A DNA stretch of 64,000 bases, from the NCBI GenBank assembly GCA_016721905.1, contig JADKHH010000010.1:1-64000 (forward strand), given 5' to 3'. The position numbers and the translations under genes are program-made. How positions within the stretch are numbered: position 1 is the stretch's first letter; the number at the start of each line of letters is the position of its first letter. The DNA comes from Candidatus Opimibacter skivensis (GTDB taxonomy: Bacteria; Bacteroidota; Bacteroidia; Chitinophagales; Saprospiraceae). Positions 36,497 through 45,863 of this stretch are shown piece after piece. Below the pieces are notes generated by a model. That model did no database searches. It was not told the DNA's origin and saw only the letters and a program-made list of their open reading frames with translations.

Positions 36497-37804
36497 ATGA
36501 TCGTTTACAAATTCGGAGGCACCTCCCTCGCTAATGCAACCCGGATGAAATCCGTAGCCGACCTCGTCACCAGGGATGATGAGCAAAAAGTCGTGGTCCT
36601 CTCTGCCGCTTCGGGCACAACGGATACACTGATTAAGCTATCTGCTGCCACCGCTGAAGAGGGTGAACTCATCATCCAGGGTATGGAAGCACAGTATCAG
36701 CAATACGTCAGTGAACTGTTCGACTATACGGATTGCAAACAAGCAGCGGAGCGATTTCTGGAGTATACTTTTTCTTCCCTGCGTGAAGCCCTTGGCAAAT
36801 CATTGCCTCGCGATGAGAAATGGTTTGTAGCCTATGGTGAAATCATGTCTACTTCGCTGTTCAGTTTATTACTCGTAGAGCGTGGTATCAGCTCTGCGTA
36901 TCTCGCTGCGCTTGACTTTATGCGCATCCAGGAAGGTGAACCAGATATGGAATCCATTAAAAAACTACTTCCTGAAATCATGACTGCAGCCGGTGATGTA
37001 AAAATCTACATCACGCAGGGATACATCTGTCGGAATGAACATGGACAGATAGATAATCTCCGACGCGGAGGCAGTGATTACTCTGCCACGATCATCGGAG
37101 CTGCATTACTTGCTGATGAAATCCAGATTTGGACAGACATCGATGGCGTCCACAATAATGATCCACGTATCGTCAAAAAAACAAGTCGCATCGATGAACT
37201 GAGTTATGCTGAAGCTGCGGAGCTTGCCTACTTTGGAGCCAAGATTCTCCACCCTCTCTGTGTTCGACCTGCCAGAGAAACCGGTGTTCCCATCAAATTG
37301 CTCAACACCCTCAACCCGGAAGCGGAAGGCACCATCATCCACCGCGAAAACCTGGCTGAAAAAGGCGGTGTCAAAGCCGTGGCTGCTAAAGACGGCATCA
37401 TCGCGATCAATATCCGCTCTTCTCACATGCTCATGGCACACGGCTTCCTGAGAAAAATCTTCGAAGTCTTCGAACACCACAAGACGTCAGTCGACATGAT
37501 CACTACGGCGGAAGTCGCTGTAAGTCTCACCATCGATGATGCCACAAATCTCGATAATATTGTCGCTGAACTACAGGATTACGGAACCATCACTGTCGAA
37601 AAAGGCCAGACCATCATTTGTGTAGTCGGTGCATTCCGTAAGGAAGATGCCGGCATTGCAGTGCAGGTTCTCAATCCGCTCAGGAATATTCCGATCCGCA
37701 TGATTTCTTCCGGCGGAAGTGAAAGCAATATTTCGGTCCTTATAGATTCCCAATACAAGCAACAAGCGCTGGAAGCATTGAACAAGGACCTATTCGGGCA
37801 TTGA
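36497..37804 (+). CDS. lysC: aspartate kinase
   Basis: 435 residues. The kinase domain starts 'MIVYKFGGTSLAN' and includes 'RGGSDYSATIIGAALLADEI' and 'IWTDIDGVHNNDPR'. Two C-terminal ACT domains (about 295-435, with FRKEDAGIAVQVLN) provide allosteric feedback, probably by lysine or threonine. It makes aspartyl phosphate, the first step to lysine, threonine, methionine and diaminopimelate. It is monofunctional. The start codon abuts an 18-unit heptamer array, so the leader is repeat DNA. Confidence 0.9.
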   Translation: MIVYKFGGTSLANATRMKSVADLVTRDDEQKVVVLSAASGTTDTLIKLSAATAEEGELIIQGMEAQYQQYVSELFDYTDCKQAAERFLEYTFSSLREALGKSLPRDEKWFVAYGEIMSTSLFSLLLVERGISSAYLAALDFMRIQEGEPDMESIKKLLPEIMTAAGDVKIYITQGYICRNEHGQIDNLRRGGSDYSATIIGAALLADEIQIWTDIDGVHNNDPRIVKKTSRIDELSYAEAAELAYFGAKILHPLCVRPARETGVPIKLLNTLNPEAEGTIIHRENLAEKGGVKAVAAKDGIIAINIRSSHMLMAHGFLRKIFEVFEHHKTSVDMITTAEVAVSLTIDDATNLDNIVAELQDYGTITVEKGQTIICVVGAFRKEDAGIAVQVLNPLRNIPIRMISSGGSESNISVLIDSQYKQQALEALNKDLFGH

Positions 37805-37807
37805 TCC

Positions 37808-39856
37808 TTACTCGCTGATCACAAGTTTTTCCTGATACTGACCTCCCACCAGGTTAGATACGCTTACGATATAAACACCTGCCGGTAATGCCACGATGTC
37901 AATTTCCTGACCGTTGGCTACAGCCTTTTGAGCTTTTACCAGTACGCCGTTGACATTATTGATGCGAAGATCAAAATGTTGAAGGTCATTACTTAGTATA
38001 CGGATTCTAAACGAACTTTTTGCAGGATTCGGCGACAACACAAGAACCTCTTGATTTATATCATGGATCGATGATACTGGCGTGCATTCACCAGGAATAT
38101 TGGCATCCATCCAGTCGAGTCTGCCGACCAGCCACTGTTTCAGATAATCCAGTTCTTGCTCATAAGTGTCCCCGATAAAAAAGTTCGGCCACACATACCT
38201 GCTCAGGATAGGCCATCGATCATAATTACGGTCTGCAGATTCCTGCAGCAACAAACCAGTAGAGTCAACATAATGCAGAATCGCTTCAGTACTCAATACA
38301 GTTTGCCGCAACGAATCATATCTGCACTTCAGTCTGTCCTGGTAATAAGGGTCTTCCAGAAAACGTTCCCACCAACGTGGGGTATTTGAACATCCACCAC
38401 TATTGATATACGTCCAGCCTTCCACCCATTGGCTTTCACAATAATCCACATTGCCAAAAGCCAGATTAAAATCCCACAATGGTCCGAAATGAAACAAGGA
38501 ATCTACTGAGTTGCGATCCTTGTAGAAAAATGTGCTCAGCCTGTACGCATCGACATTGTGCCCAAGCTCACAGATGATAAAATAATCAATTGCAGAATTG
38601 ACATCAACATATGCCCTATAACCTGTTGAAGGGTCCTTAAAATCATTTCCATAAAGGGCAGATTCAAATTGATGGAAATAATTACTGATATAATCTTTCT
38701 GCTTCGGATGCAGATCCTGCCCTTCCGGATCCTCGTAGACGATAAGGGGCGCCATATTCTCAAACGTACCTGCATGATTAGAAAAAAAATAAGAGCCCTC
38801 CCCATCATCGCGGTCAACCTTGAGTAGGTATCCACCGGTCAATGCATCGCCAAGGGTATCTGCAGGATTTAGTTTTTTAATATCCACTCTGTTATTATCC
38901 CGTTTGATTTTTTCTTCAAGCCAGTACACTCCGTGATAATCACCATTGATAAATACTTCACACAACCTTGTTCCTGGCGCATATTGCCCCATGTCATTTC
39001 CCAACTCATACGCGATTGCATCCCGGAGAAAGGATTTATCCGTATAAGGTGCATACAGTATCCAATCTTCTTCCCCGGGCAATCCCAGAAGCTCGGTTTC
39101 AAGGTCATTACCATCAGCATCCTGTGTTTCAAAACTGAAATTTTTCTTTGGAAACATCTGTGAAGAAGAACCCCTGACTTCAATGGCCATATGGCTTTCA
39201 AAGACAGGGATATCAGTTGGATAATTCAGATTCCCAGATTCATTGTTAAATACCCGGATATACCCATCGATCTTAGGTTCATTTGGAATTGTGATATTAT
39301 CTGTAGTCAGCATGATCACTGGTAGCTTTGTACCCGGAAATGCTTCTGCAACTGGCGCATTGGTTCCAAAGTTAAGGGTCCAGCTGATCAAATCTCCAGC
39401 ATCCGCATAGGCGTAAGTGTCTAATATCCTCAGGATCCAGGTACCATTTCCTGACTTCCCGTTGTTAGCATTACCCAATGAAGTAAACGGCCTGTATGCT
39501 CCGTTGTAAGGAGGTGTGCCGTCAAGAATATGTACAGGGACCGTCATCGTAAAACATGTATTGTCATAGTTATCCGTATCAGCACCAAGACCTGAGGCCA
39601 ACATCATATTTTCCCCGGTAGGGCTGATCAAACGGATATCAAGATCAGATACCCAACTATGTGTGATTTTAAAGCATACGGAGACGAGACCATGCGCTGC
39701 ACTGAGGGTATCGGGAGACAGATCAGAGATTTCGATCGTAAAATCATTGATACTGCCGTCGTCAGCAATAATGCCTCCGGTGCCTGAATAGGACTGGGCG
39801 TTGAGATGACCTGCGAGCAGACAAAATAAGCAGGCCAAAAATGAAGTGTGGCGCAT
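37808..39856 (-). CDS. secreted CotH-kinase protein with P-domain and T9SS tail
   Basis: About 682 residues from the ATG at 39856, which gives a clean signal peptide (MRHTSFLACLFCLLAGHLNAQ) unlike the longer frame from 39925. A proprotein-convertase P-domain (about 25-155) is followed by a CotH kinase-like domain (about 190-580) with 'HGVYWLEEKIKRDNNRVDI' and 'GPLWDFNLAFGN', the usual ATP-site phrases. A T9SS sorting domain follows (VLSPNPAKSSFRIRI). CotH proteins are atypical secreted kinases, but the substrate here is unknown. It is convergent with lysC. Confidence 0.88.
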   Translation of the reverse strand: MRHTSFLACLFCLLAGHLNAQSYSGTGGIIADDGSINDFTIEISDLSPDTLSAAHGLVSVCFKITHSWVSDLDIRLISPTGENMMLASGLGADTDNYDNTCFTMTVPVHILDGTPPYNGAYRPFTSLGNANNGKSGNGTWILRILDTYAYADAGDLISWTLNFGTNAPVAEAFPGTKLPVIMLTTDNITIPNEPKIDGYIRVFNNESGNLNYPTDIPVFESHMAIEVRGSSSQMFPKKNFSFETQDADGNDLETELLGLPGEEDWILYAPYTDKSFLRDAIAYELGNDMGQYAPGTRLCEVFINGDYHGVYWLEEKIKRDNNRVDIKKLNPADTLGDALTGGYLLKVDRDDGEGSYFFSNHAGTFENMAPLIVYEDPEGQDLHPKQKDYISNYFHQFESALYGNDFKDPSTGYRAYVDVNSAIDYFIICELGHNVDAYRLSTFFYKDRNSVDSLFHFGPLWDFNLAFGNVDYCESQWVEGWTYINSGGCSNTPRWWERFLEDPYYQDRLKCRYDSLRQTVLSTEAILHYVDSTGLLLQESADRNYDRWPILSRYVWPNFFIGDTYEQELDYLKQWLVGRLDWMDANIPGECTPVSSIHDINQEVLVLSPNPAKSSFRIRILSNDLQHFDLRINNVNGVLVKAQKAVANGQEIDIVALPAGVYIVSVSNLVGGQYQEKLVISE

Positions 39857-40062
39857 TAAAATGAAGGTGGGTGGTAAAAAAATCACCGTTCTACCAGTAA
39901 CTTGGATAAGTCGGTGACGGATCAAGATAGAAAAAACTCAACATTGTGATAAACCTAATTAGCTGAGGGGCCATGAGATATATGGATGCCCTCCGATACC
40001 ATATCCCAAATACCACTTGGTTGCCTATCTTTAGGCCTTCAAATTTCACAGAACAAATACCC

Positions 40063-41214
40063 ATGTCAACAGTCCAGCATTTATCCCATGACCTCAGGAT
40101 CATCGAGGATAGCGCACGCCAGTTTGCCCGTGTCAACATCCTGCCTCATGTGATGGAATGGGATGAAAGCCAGCATTTTCCGATGGATCTGATGCATCAG
40201 CTTGGTGCACAAGGCTTTCTCGGTGTGCTCATACCTGAAGAATATGATGGATCAGGACTTGGATATCAGGAATATATCACCATCATTACCGAAATCGCAA
40301 AAGTCTGTGGATCGATCGGCCTTTCCCTGGCAGCTCATAATTCACTGTGCACCAACCATATCTATACATTTGGCAACGAGGAGCAGAGACGCAAATGGAT
40401 TCCCAAACTCGCGACCGGTGAATGGGTCGGTGCCTGGGGCCTGACTGAACCAAACACGGGAAGTGACGCCATGCGCATGCAATGCACCGCGGTAAGGGAT
40501 GGCGATGATTATATCCTCAATGGTACCAAATGCTGGATCACACATGGTAAATCAGGACATATTGCTGTGGTCATCGCCCGCACAGGTGATTTGCTGGACA
40601 GCCATGGCATGACTGCATTTGTGATCGAGCGCGGAACACCAGGCTTCAACGCAGGAAAAAAAGAAAACAAACTGGGTATGCGTGCCTCTGAAACGGCCGA
40701 AATCATCTTTGAAGATTGCCGTATCCCCGCAGCCAATGTTTTAGGAAAAGAAGGAGATGGTTTTATCCAATCCATGAAGATCCTTGACGGCGGACGCATT
40801 TCGATCGGTGCATTGGCACTTGGTATTGCAAAAGGAGCTTACGAGGCGTCAGTGCAATATGCTAAAGACAGAAAACAATTTGGACAGCCGATAGCCAACT
40901 TCCAGGCCATCAGTTTCAAACTGGCCGATATGGCTACCAAGATCGAAGCAGCAGAGATGTTGTTGCGCAAGGCAGCCGACCTGAAAAACGCCGGAAAGAA
41001 TTGCACCAAGGTAGCCGCAATGGCAAAATATTATGCCTCTGAGATCAGTGTACAGGTCTCTACCGATGCTGTGCAGATTTTTGGAGGTTATGGGTACACC
41101 AAGGATTTTCCAGTCGAAAAATTTTATCGCGACAGCAAACTTTGCACCATCGGAGAAGGCACCTCTGAGATCCAGAAGATGGTTATCGCACGTGAACTCA
41201 TCAAAGAATTATAA
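40063..41214 (+). CDS. acyl-CoA dehydrogenase
   Basis: About 383 residues from the ATG at 40063 (MSTVQHLSHDLRIIEDSARQ); the open frame extends to 39973 without homology-like sequence. Family motifs are 'AHNSLCTNHIYTFGNEEQ', 'GAWGLTEPNTGSDA' and 'GGYGYTKDFPVEKFYRD' with the catalytic Glu region, then 'CTIGEGTSEIQKMVIAREL'. It is a cytosolic FAD flavoenzyme of fatty- or branched-chain acyl-CoA oxidation. HMG-CoA lyase at 61.2 kb suggests leucine breakdown elsewhere in the genome, but substrate length is not readable. Confidence 0.9.
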   Translation: MSTVQHLSHDLRIIEDSARQFARVNILPHVMEWDESQHFPMDLMHQLGAQGFLGVLIPEEYDGSGLGYQEYITIITEIAKVCGSIGLSLAAHNSLCTNHIYTFGNEEQRRKWIPKLATGEWVGAWGLTEPNTGSDAMRMQCTAVRDGDDYILNGTKCWITHGKSGHIAVVIARTGDLLDSHGMTAFVIERGTPGFNAGKKENKLGMRASETAEIIFEDCRIPAANVLGKEGDGFIQSMKILDGGRISIGALALGIAKGAYEASVQYAKDRKQFGQPIANFQAISFKLADMATKIEAAEMLLRKAADLKNAGKNCTKVAAMAKYYASEISVQVSTDAVQIFGGYGYTKDFPVEKFYRDSKLCTIGEGTSEIQKMVIARELIKEL

Positions 41215-41222
41215 TTCTGGAG

Positions 41223-41283
41223 AATTCGTGAAATTCGTGGCCAATTATTTTCAACCATTAATTACACGAATTAGCACGAATTG
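41223..41283. repeat. AATTCGTG inverted-repeat element
   Basis: Two AATTCGTG words (41223-41242) face two CACGAATT words (41265-41283) across a short AT-rich centre. The element lies between the acyl-CoA dehydrogenase and the lipoprotein gene and probably forms a hairpin. It is unlike the other repeat families in the window. Confidence 0.65.
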
Positions 41284-41316
41284 CCTGGTGTTATATAAAT
41301 TGTATTTTACAGCATA

Positions 41317-42006
41317 ATGATCAGGTGTCACAAATTAATATTTGCTATTATCCTTGGTTGCTTCCTCCTCTCTTGCCGCAATGATGAAGAAGTAGCAGAT
41401 CCCGATTTTCCCAAAACTTGCGATTATTCGCTTGGATACTTCGAGCTACTTCCTGAAAGCTATACCGCCACGCCTTATGATGGTGTCAATCAGATCATCT
41501 TCCAGGATTCCATGGGAAATGAAATTGCATTAAATGATTCAGTTGAAATTATTATGCATCAACCTGTTTCTTATTCGCACACCGATTCGACTGATTACAC
41601 CAGGAAGAGATATTGTTGGTACCAGGATAAAAAGACCTTCCTGTTTACTAATGATTCACTCAAGCTCACGTTAAGAGTATCGATCTTTCCAACATTATAT
41701 CTTGATTCACCAATGGAAAAATTGATTAAGGATATCCTTAGCATCAATCTCAAACAAGAAGGTGGGAATCCTATTTCTTCGACGATTGGAAATTTTGTTA
41801 AAACCATTAATCAACGAACCTATCCAACCCTTATACCCACTCTGGAATTAGATTCAATAACCTGTTTAGATAAAGTATTTTATAACGCGCAATACGTTAT
41901 CTCCCCTTCCGGAGGTGGTTTTTATTTTTACTACAATTCCACTTATGGAGTCATCGCCTTTAAAGACGCTTATGGCAAAAAATGGCGTTTCGAAAGATTT
42001 GAATAG
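41317..42006 (+). CDS. unknown lipoprotein
   Basis: 229 residues. A signal peptide with a lipobox Cys (IILGCFLLSCRNDEE) indicates a lipoprotein. The mature part is moderately hydrophilic with few motifs, including 'FYFYYNSTYGVIAFKDAYG' near the C-terminus. It has lower GC content than its neighbours (for example the AT-rich stretch 41640-41780), which may mark foreign origin. No function can be given. Confidence 0.65.
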   Translation: MIRCHKLIFAIILGCFLLSCRNDEEVADPDFPKTCDYSLGYFELLPESYTATPYDGVNQIIFQDSMGNEIALNDSVEIIMHQPVSYSHTDSTDYTRKRYCWYQDKKTFLFTNDSLKLTLRVSIFPTLYLDSPMEKLIKDILSINLKQEGGNPISSTIGNFVKTINQRTYPTLIPTLELDSITCLDKVFYNAQYVISPSGGGFYFYYNSTYGVIAFKDAYGKKWRFERFE

Positions 42007-42065
42007 GGCTATTCTGAAAATTCTCAAATTCTGAAAATTCTGAGCTTAAAATAAGCGTATCCGCC

Positions 42066-42087
42066 CACTACTCACTACTCACTACTT
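42066..42087. repeat. short heptamer array at the FG-GAP gene stop
   Basis: ACTACTC/ACTACTT units encode the last residues (VVSSE) and stop codon of the FG-GAP protein on the minus strand. Confidence 0.7.
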
Positions 42088-44335
42088 TCTCCGTAAAAAC
42101 CTGCTTCTCCTGCAGCATCTGGATCATATACATGGCCACTGGATAATTCCCTAAATCAATTGTATGGGTAGAAGCTGAAGGGAAATTCTCTAAAACTCTT
42201 CCCTGCATATCATATACCACCACTTCCCCACTCTTCCCATCTTTCCATGTCACTTGCCACGAATTGCAAGAGATTGTCAACAACGTGTAGGGCTTATCAT
42301 TCGTAACAAGAGGATTTTCAAATGAAGTAGTCCCAACATGAATTTCAGTAGAAAACAATTCCAATCCGCCTCGCTGATTACCGGCAATCAGATCATACAG
42401 ACCATCCGCATTGAGGTCAGCAAGGGCGGGTGCGCTGCGATTTCCGACATCGATTGAACCATACTGATCATCCAGGAGGGTGATAGCGCCAGTCTTACCG
42501 TTTTCAACATTATCATACAACAACAGATTGCCTTCATCGCTTCCCGTCAACAACATAAGGCCGTCAGGAGTGCGCAGGATAGAAGGCGTGCTGTAATGCG
42601 GCAGACCTACCGGAATATCAAATAATACTCTTCCAAAACATTGCGTATTGGGTGCAACCGTTGCATCCCCATTGAATAAAGCAGTGCCGACCTGGCCAAT
42701 GTTTTCAAAATAATTCATGTTGCTGCATCGGCCATTGTTATCTGCATTTCCAGTGCGTTCTCCAATCACCAGGTCGCCTAAACCATCACCGTTGATATCT
42801 GTAATCTGTGGAGTAGACGAGACACCGATGTTTATATTCATATAAGGATACACCAGTGGCTCAAAGTTCATGGGCTGCCCGGGTAAGTTGGTATTTTTAA
42901 AGAAGATAAGTTTCCCGTTTGTTTCACCCACGATCAGATCGATAGTTCCATTTCCATCGATGTCTCCAAAGGCAGGCGAATATTCAAACTTATAAGGCTG
43001 GACTATTCCAAATTGGGAAAGATCCAGGTAATCTTCGGATGTTTTTACAAAATATGGTTGCGTAGGTGTTCCCTGGTTTTCAAATAACCATAGAGAAGGA
43101 AAACGGGTATACGTTTCTTCTTCTGCATAATGGAATACACCCATCACGACATCAGGGAGTCCGTCGCCATTGATATCTGCTACAGCAGGTCGGCTATGCG
43201 AGCCTCCGTCAATCATGTCCTTTTGAAAGTATCCTTTTTCTGTTAGCTTGTAATTGAGCGATCCCGCACCTGCATCATCATCATAACGCCATACACTTTG
43301 TTTATCCTCTGTCAGCGAGCGTGAATTGATAGCAGCTAATAATTCCGGTTCTGCATCATCATCTAGCTGAACACTATAGCCCGCAGCGAAATAAGGCAAA
43401 TCAATACTGGTATCTGTGATCGGAAAATGGCTGTCCTGCTCAGTGATCCAGGCTTCATCTGCCGTCAGTCCATTGTGGAGATAGACCAACCGGCGTGAAG
43501 AAATATCACCCACCAAAGCATCCTTGTCGCCATCCTGGTCCATATCCAACGCGAGGATAGTACTTCCCGCATGACGGGGTAGGATTTCCCCTCCGCCTGT
43601 AAACCCATCAGAACACATATCGGGATCATCACTCAGGTATACGGATTCATTAAACTGGTTTTCAAGAATCTTACCCCAACAAATATCCTCAATGGAATAT
43701 CTGAGTGAGTCACTACCCCATCCTGATTCTGCAGAACGATTGTCAAAATAAGTGATCGTACTTCCTCCCGGTTCAAATACAAGAATGTCAACATCTCCAT
43801 CTCTGTCTACATCCGTTACAGCCGGAATATCGTCCCATGCAACATACAGGTTGGTAAGATCTCCGCCTGAATTGATCTGTAAATATTCTTTTCCTCTATC
43901 TAACAGCTTCGTAAAACTCCAGTTACCATTACTGTAAGCACCTTTATAGACTATGATCCCGGCGACACCCAGGGCTGAAGAACTGGTGAATATATCCTCA
44001 ACACCATCCTTGTCATAATCTATAATGACTACCCAGTCGACCAACTTTGGAAAGACAGGCAGATATGACCAGTCCTTGACCCATCTACCGGATGCTGGCA
44101 TACGTATATAGGTTCGCAGGATATCCCCCTGGCGATCAAATGAGATCAGGTCTGTCACCCCATCACGGTTTAGATCTATGTTGGAAAACTGGGGGGCATT
44201 AAACCCACCAATCCAGTCAAGCTCAATCTCAAGGCCATCAACACTGACCGGCACCTGCATGCGCTCCTGAGCTCCAAGGTGCGTCGCCATGAGTAACCAT
44301 AGCATCATTTGTAACTGAATGGCTGTCCTTTTCAT
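42068..44335 (-). CDS. secreted FG-GAP/VCBS repeat protein with T9SS tail
   Basis: 755 residues. A signal peptide (to THLGAQE) is followed by about eight FG-GAP/VCBS calcium-binding loops such as DLNRDGVTDLISFD, DYDKDGVEDIF, DVDRDGDVDILVF, DMDQDGDKDALVGD and DINGDGLPDVVMG, forming a beta-propeller (about 40-660). The C-terminus (VVVYDMQGRVLENFPS...) is a T9SS sorting domain. Such proteins are surface-exposed and probably bind ligands or matrix with calcium. The final residues VVSSE are encoded by heptamer repeats. Confidence 0.88.
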   Translation of the reverse strand: MKRTAIQLQMMLWLLMATHLGAQERMQVPVSVDGLEIELDWIGGFNAPQFSNIDLNRDGVTDLISFDRQGDILRTYIRMPASGRWVKDWSYLPVFPKLVDWVVIIDYDKDGVEDIFTSSSALGVAGIIVYKGAYSNGNWSFTKLLDRGKEYLQINSGGDLTNLYVAWDDIPAVTDVDRDGDVDILVFEPGGSTITYFDNRSAESGWGSDSLRYSIEDICWGKILENQFNESVYLSDDPDMCSDGFTGGGEILPRHAGSTILALDMDQDGDKDALVGDISSRRLVYLHNGLTADEAWITEQDSHFPITDTSIDLPYFAAGYSVQLDDDAEPELLAAINSRSLTEDKQSVWRYDDDAGAGSLNYKLTEKGYFQKDMIDGGSHSRPAVADINGDGLPDVVMGVFHYAEEETYTRFPSLWLFENQGTPTQPYFVKTSEDYLDLSQFGIVQPYKFEYSPAFGDIDGNGTIDLIVGETNGKLIFFKNTNLPGQPMNFEPLVYPYMNINIGVSSTPQITDINGDGLGDLVIGERTGNADNNGRCSNMNYFENIGQVGTALFNGDATVAPNTQCFGRVLFDIPVGLPHYSTPSILRTPDGLMLLTGSDEGNLLLYDNVENGKTGAITLLDDQYGSIDVGNRSAPALADLNADGLYDLIAGNQRGGLELFSTEIHVGTTSFENPLVTNDKPYTLLTISCNSWQVTWKDGKSGEVVVYDMQGRVLENFPSASTHTIDLGNYPVAMYMIQMLQEKQVFTEKVVSSE

Positions 44336-44354
44336 ACTGTTTATGATTATTATT

Positions 44355-44362
44355 CAAAGGTA
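44355..44362 (-). promoter_or_regulatory. -7 box TACCTTTG for the FG-GAP gene
   Basis: A perfect TAnnTTTG match on the minus strand, about 20 nt before the ATG at 44335. The -33 region lacks a good TTTG, so it is a partial consensus. Confidence 0.45.
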
Positions 44363-44473
44363 GGGCCTGGAAATGAAAGAAATTGTCGCTTATAGAATAA
44401 ACAATACGAATTTTCCGGATGTTGGAATAACCTGCCCTAAACGCAGTATCCTTCTATTAAATAACTTTACCCT

Positions 44474-45073
44474 ATGCATACTGAGACAGGCGAAAGGCGA
44501 TATTCAGTTCACCCCTCCTCCATGATGATGGTATTGATCCTCTGTGGCATTACCACACTTTTTGGGGCACTAAGCTTAGCCTATATATACTCGCGTGCTG
44601 ATATGGGCATGTTTAGCATACATGTTCCATGGTTGTTTCTGATCAATACGGTCATCCTTGTTTCCGCCGGTGTTTGTATTGAGCAGTTCAGGAAATACTA
44701 TCGGCTCAGGCAGGAGTACCAGACTATTCGGTGGGGCTATCTGACCCTGGCTACCACATTGCTTTTTTTGATCATGCAGGGATTTGCCTGGTATACACTC
44801 CTGACAAAACAGATCACTCCCGGCTATTCCGGAGGATATGGATTTCTCTATGCCATTTCAATATTGCATTTCCTGCATGTCATCGGAGGAATACCCTTTT
44901 TACTTAGGGTACTGATCCCTCTCGCCTCTGCTCAAAGACAAGGCTCTGTCGCTCTTTTATTTATTGATGATCATATCAGACGCAAACTCCGCCATGTAAC
45001 ATGGTACTGGCATTTTATTGACGGAGTCTGGATTTTTCTGATGTTGATTTTTCTTTTCAGCTCGGTGATATGA
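44474..45073 (+). CDS. cytochrome c oxidase subunit III-like protein
   Basis: 199 residues with five predicted helices. 'YAISILHFLHVIGGIPFLL' and 'VTWYWHFIDGVWIFLMLIFL' match subunit III of haem-copper oxidases, including the conserved histidines. It would belong to an aerobic terminal oxidase in the inner membrane. It is an orphan here: no subunit I or II is present. The stop codon (45071-45073) is followed directly by heptamer repeats. Confidence 0.87.
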   Translation: MHTETGERRYSVHPSSMMMVLILCGITTLFGALSLAYIYSRADMGMFSIHVPWLFLINTVILVSAGVCIEQFRKYYRLRQEYQTIRWGYLTLATTLLFLIMQGFAWYTLLTKQITPGYSGGYGFLYAISILHFLHVIGGIPFLLRVLIPLASAQRQGSVALLFIDDHIRRKLRHVTWYWHFIDGVWIFLMLIFLFSSVI

Positions 45074-45246
45074 GCTACCAGCTTACAGCTACCAGAGTAT
45101 TCTCACACTCACAACTCACGTCTCACGACTCACGTTGTTTAGCTACCAGCTTCCAGCTACCAGAGTATCTCTCTCACAACTCACTTCTCACGTCTCACGA
45201 CTCACGACTCACGATTCACTCACAGCTCACAACTCACAACTCACTC
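45074..45246. repeat. compound heptamer element, two copies
   Basis: Two copies of a compound unit: AGCTACC-class heptamers, the core ACCAGAGTAT (45091-45100 and 45159-45168), then CTCACAA/CTCACGT/CTCACGA-class heptamers. It fills the gap between the convergent oxidase subunit III and YciO-type genes, touching both stop codons. Confidence 0.9.
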
Positions 45247-45862
45247 AATATTTCAACTCATGTCTGCTCTGTCTCAGGATCACCGGCTCATCACCCGTCA
45301 TATCCACCACGGTTGATTCTTCCTGTTCTGCGCCTTCATCGATGATAATGAAGCCTACCTGTTTTTCATGATGACTGATCAGGAGATCTGTATCAGAAAA
45401 ATAAGGCTCCATATCATCTTCATGATTGATCACAGAACTCACGATGAGCGGCATGTCCAGCTTGCTCATGATGGATTTGATCACCGGATGTTGAGGTATC
45501 CGAAGGCCAAGTGTTTTCCTTTTATTTTTTAGAAATGCTGGTGCACGGTTGCCGGAATTGAGAATAAATGTAAACGGACCTGGCAGATTCTTATTGAGCA
45601 GCCGGTACACGGGTGTATCCCACTGCGTAAAATATTCGGAGGCCTGACTGAGATCCCTGCAGATGATACTCATCATGGCATCTTTCGGATCGATATGCTT
45701 GAGACGGCAGATCGCTTCAAATCCTGCTTTTTCACTGGAGAGTGAACAGTATGCATACACCGAATCCGTCGGCACGATCCCTGGTTTTCCCTTTTTCAGA
45801 CATTCGACAACAAAATCAATATCATCGGGATGCAATCCATAACGCTGCGCTTCTATAATCAT
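45245..45862 (-). CDS. Sua5/YciO/YrdC-family protein (YciO-type)
   Basis: 205 residues. The conserved opening 'GKPGIVPTDSVYAYCS' and the phrases 'LSQASEYFTQ', 'LPGPFTFIL' and 'KTLGLRIPQHPVI' place it in the YrdC-like superfamily, nearer to YciO than to the threonylcarbamoyladenylate synthase TsaC. It may make threonylcarbamoyl-AMP for the tRNA t6A modification or act on related nucleotides. It starts 1 bp after mqnA's stop on the same strand, so it is the last gene of the menaquinone operon. Its stop abuts heptamer repeats. Confidence 0.82.
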   Translation of the reverse strand: MIIEAQRYGLHPDDIDFVVECLKKGKPGIVPTDSVYAYCSLSSEKAGFEAICRLKHIDPKDAMMSIICRDLSQASEYFTQWDTPVYRLLNKNLPGPFTFILNSGNRAPAFLKNKRKTLGLRIPQHPVIKSIMSKLDMPLIVSSVINHEDDMEPYFSDTDLLISHHEKQVGFIIIDEGAEQEESTVVDMTGDEPVILRQSRHELKY

Positions 45863-45863
45863 C

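Noticed and set aside
45070..45371. Two plus-strand frames rich in Ser/Thr/His
   Set aside because: They consist largely of translated heptamer repeats and antisense YciO-type sequence.
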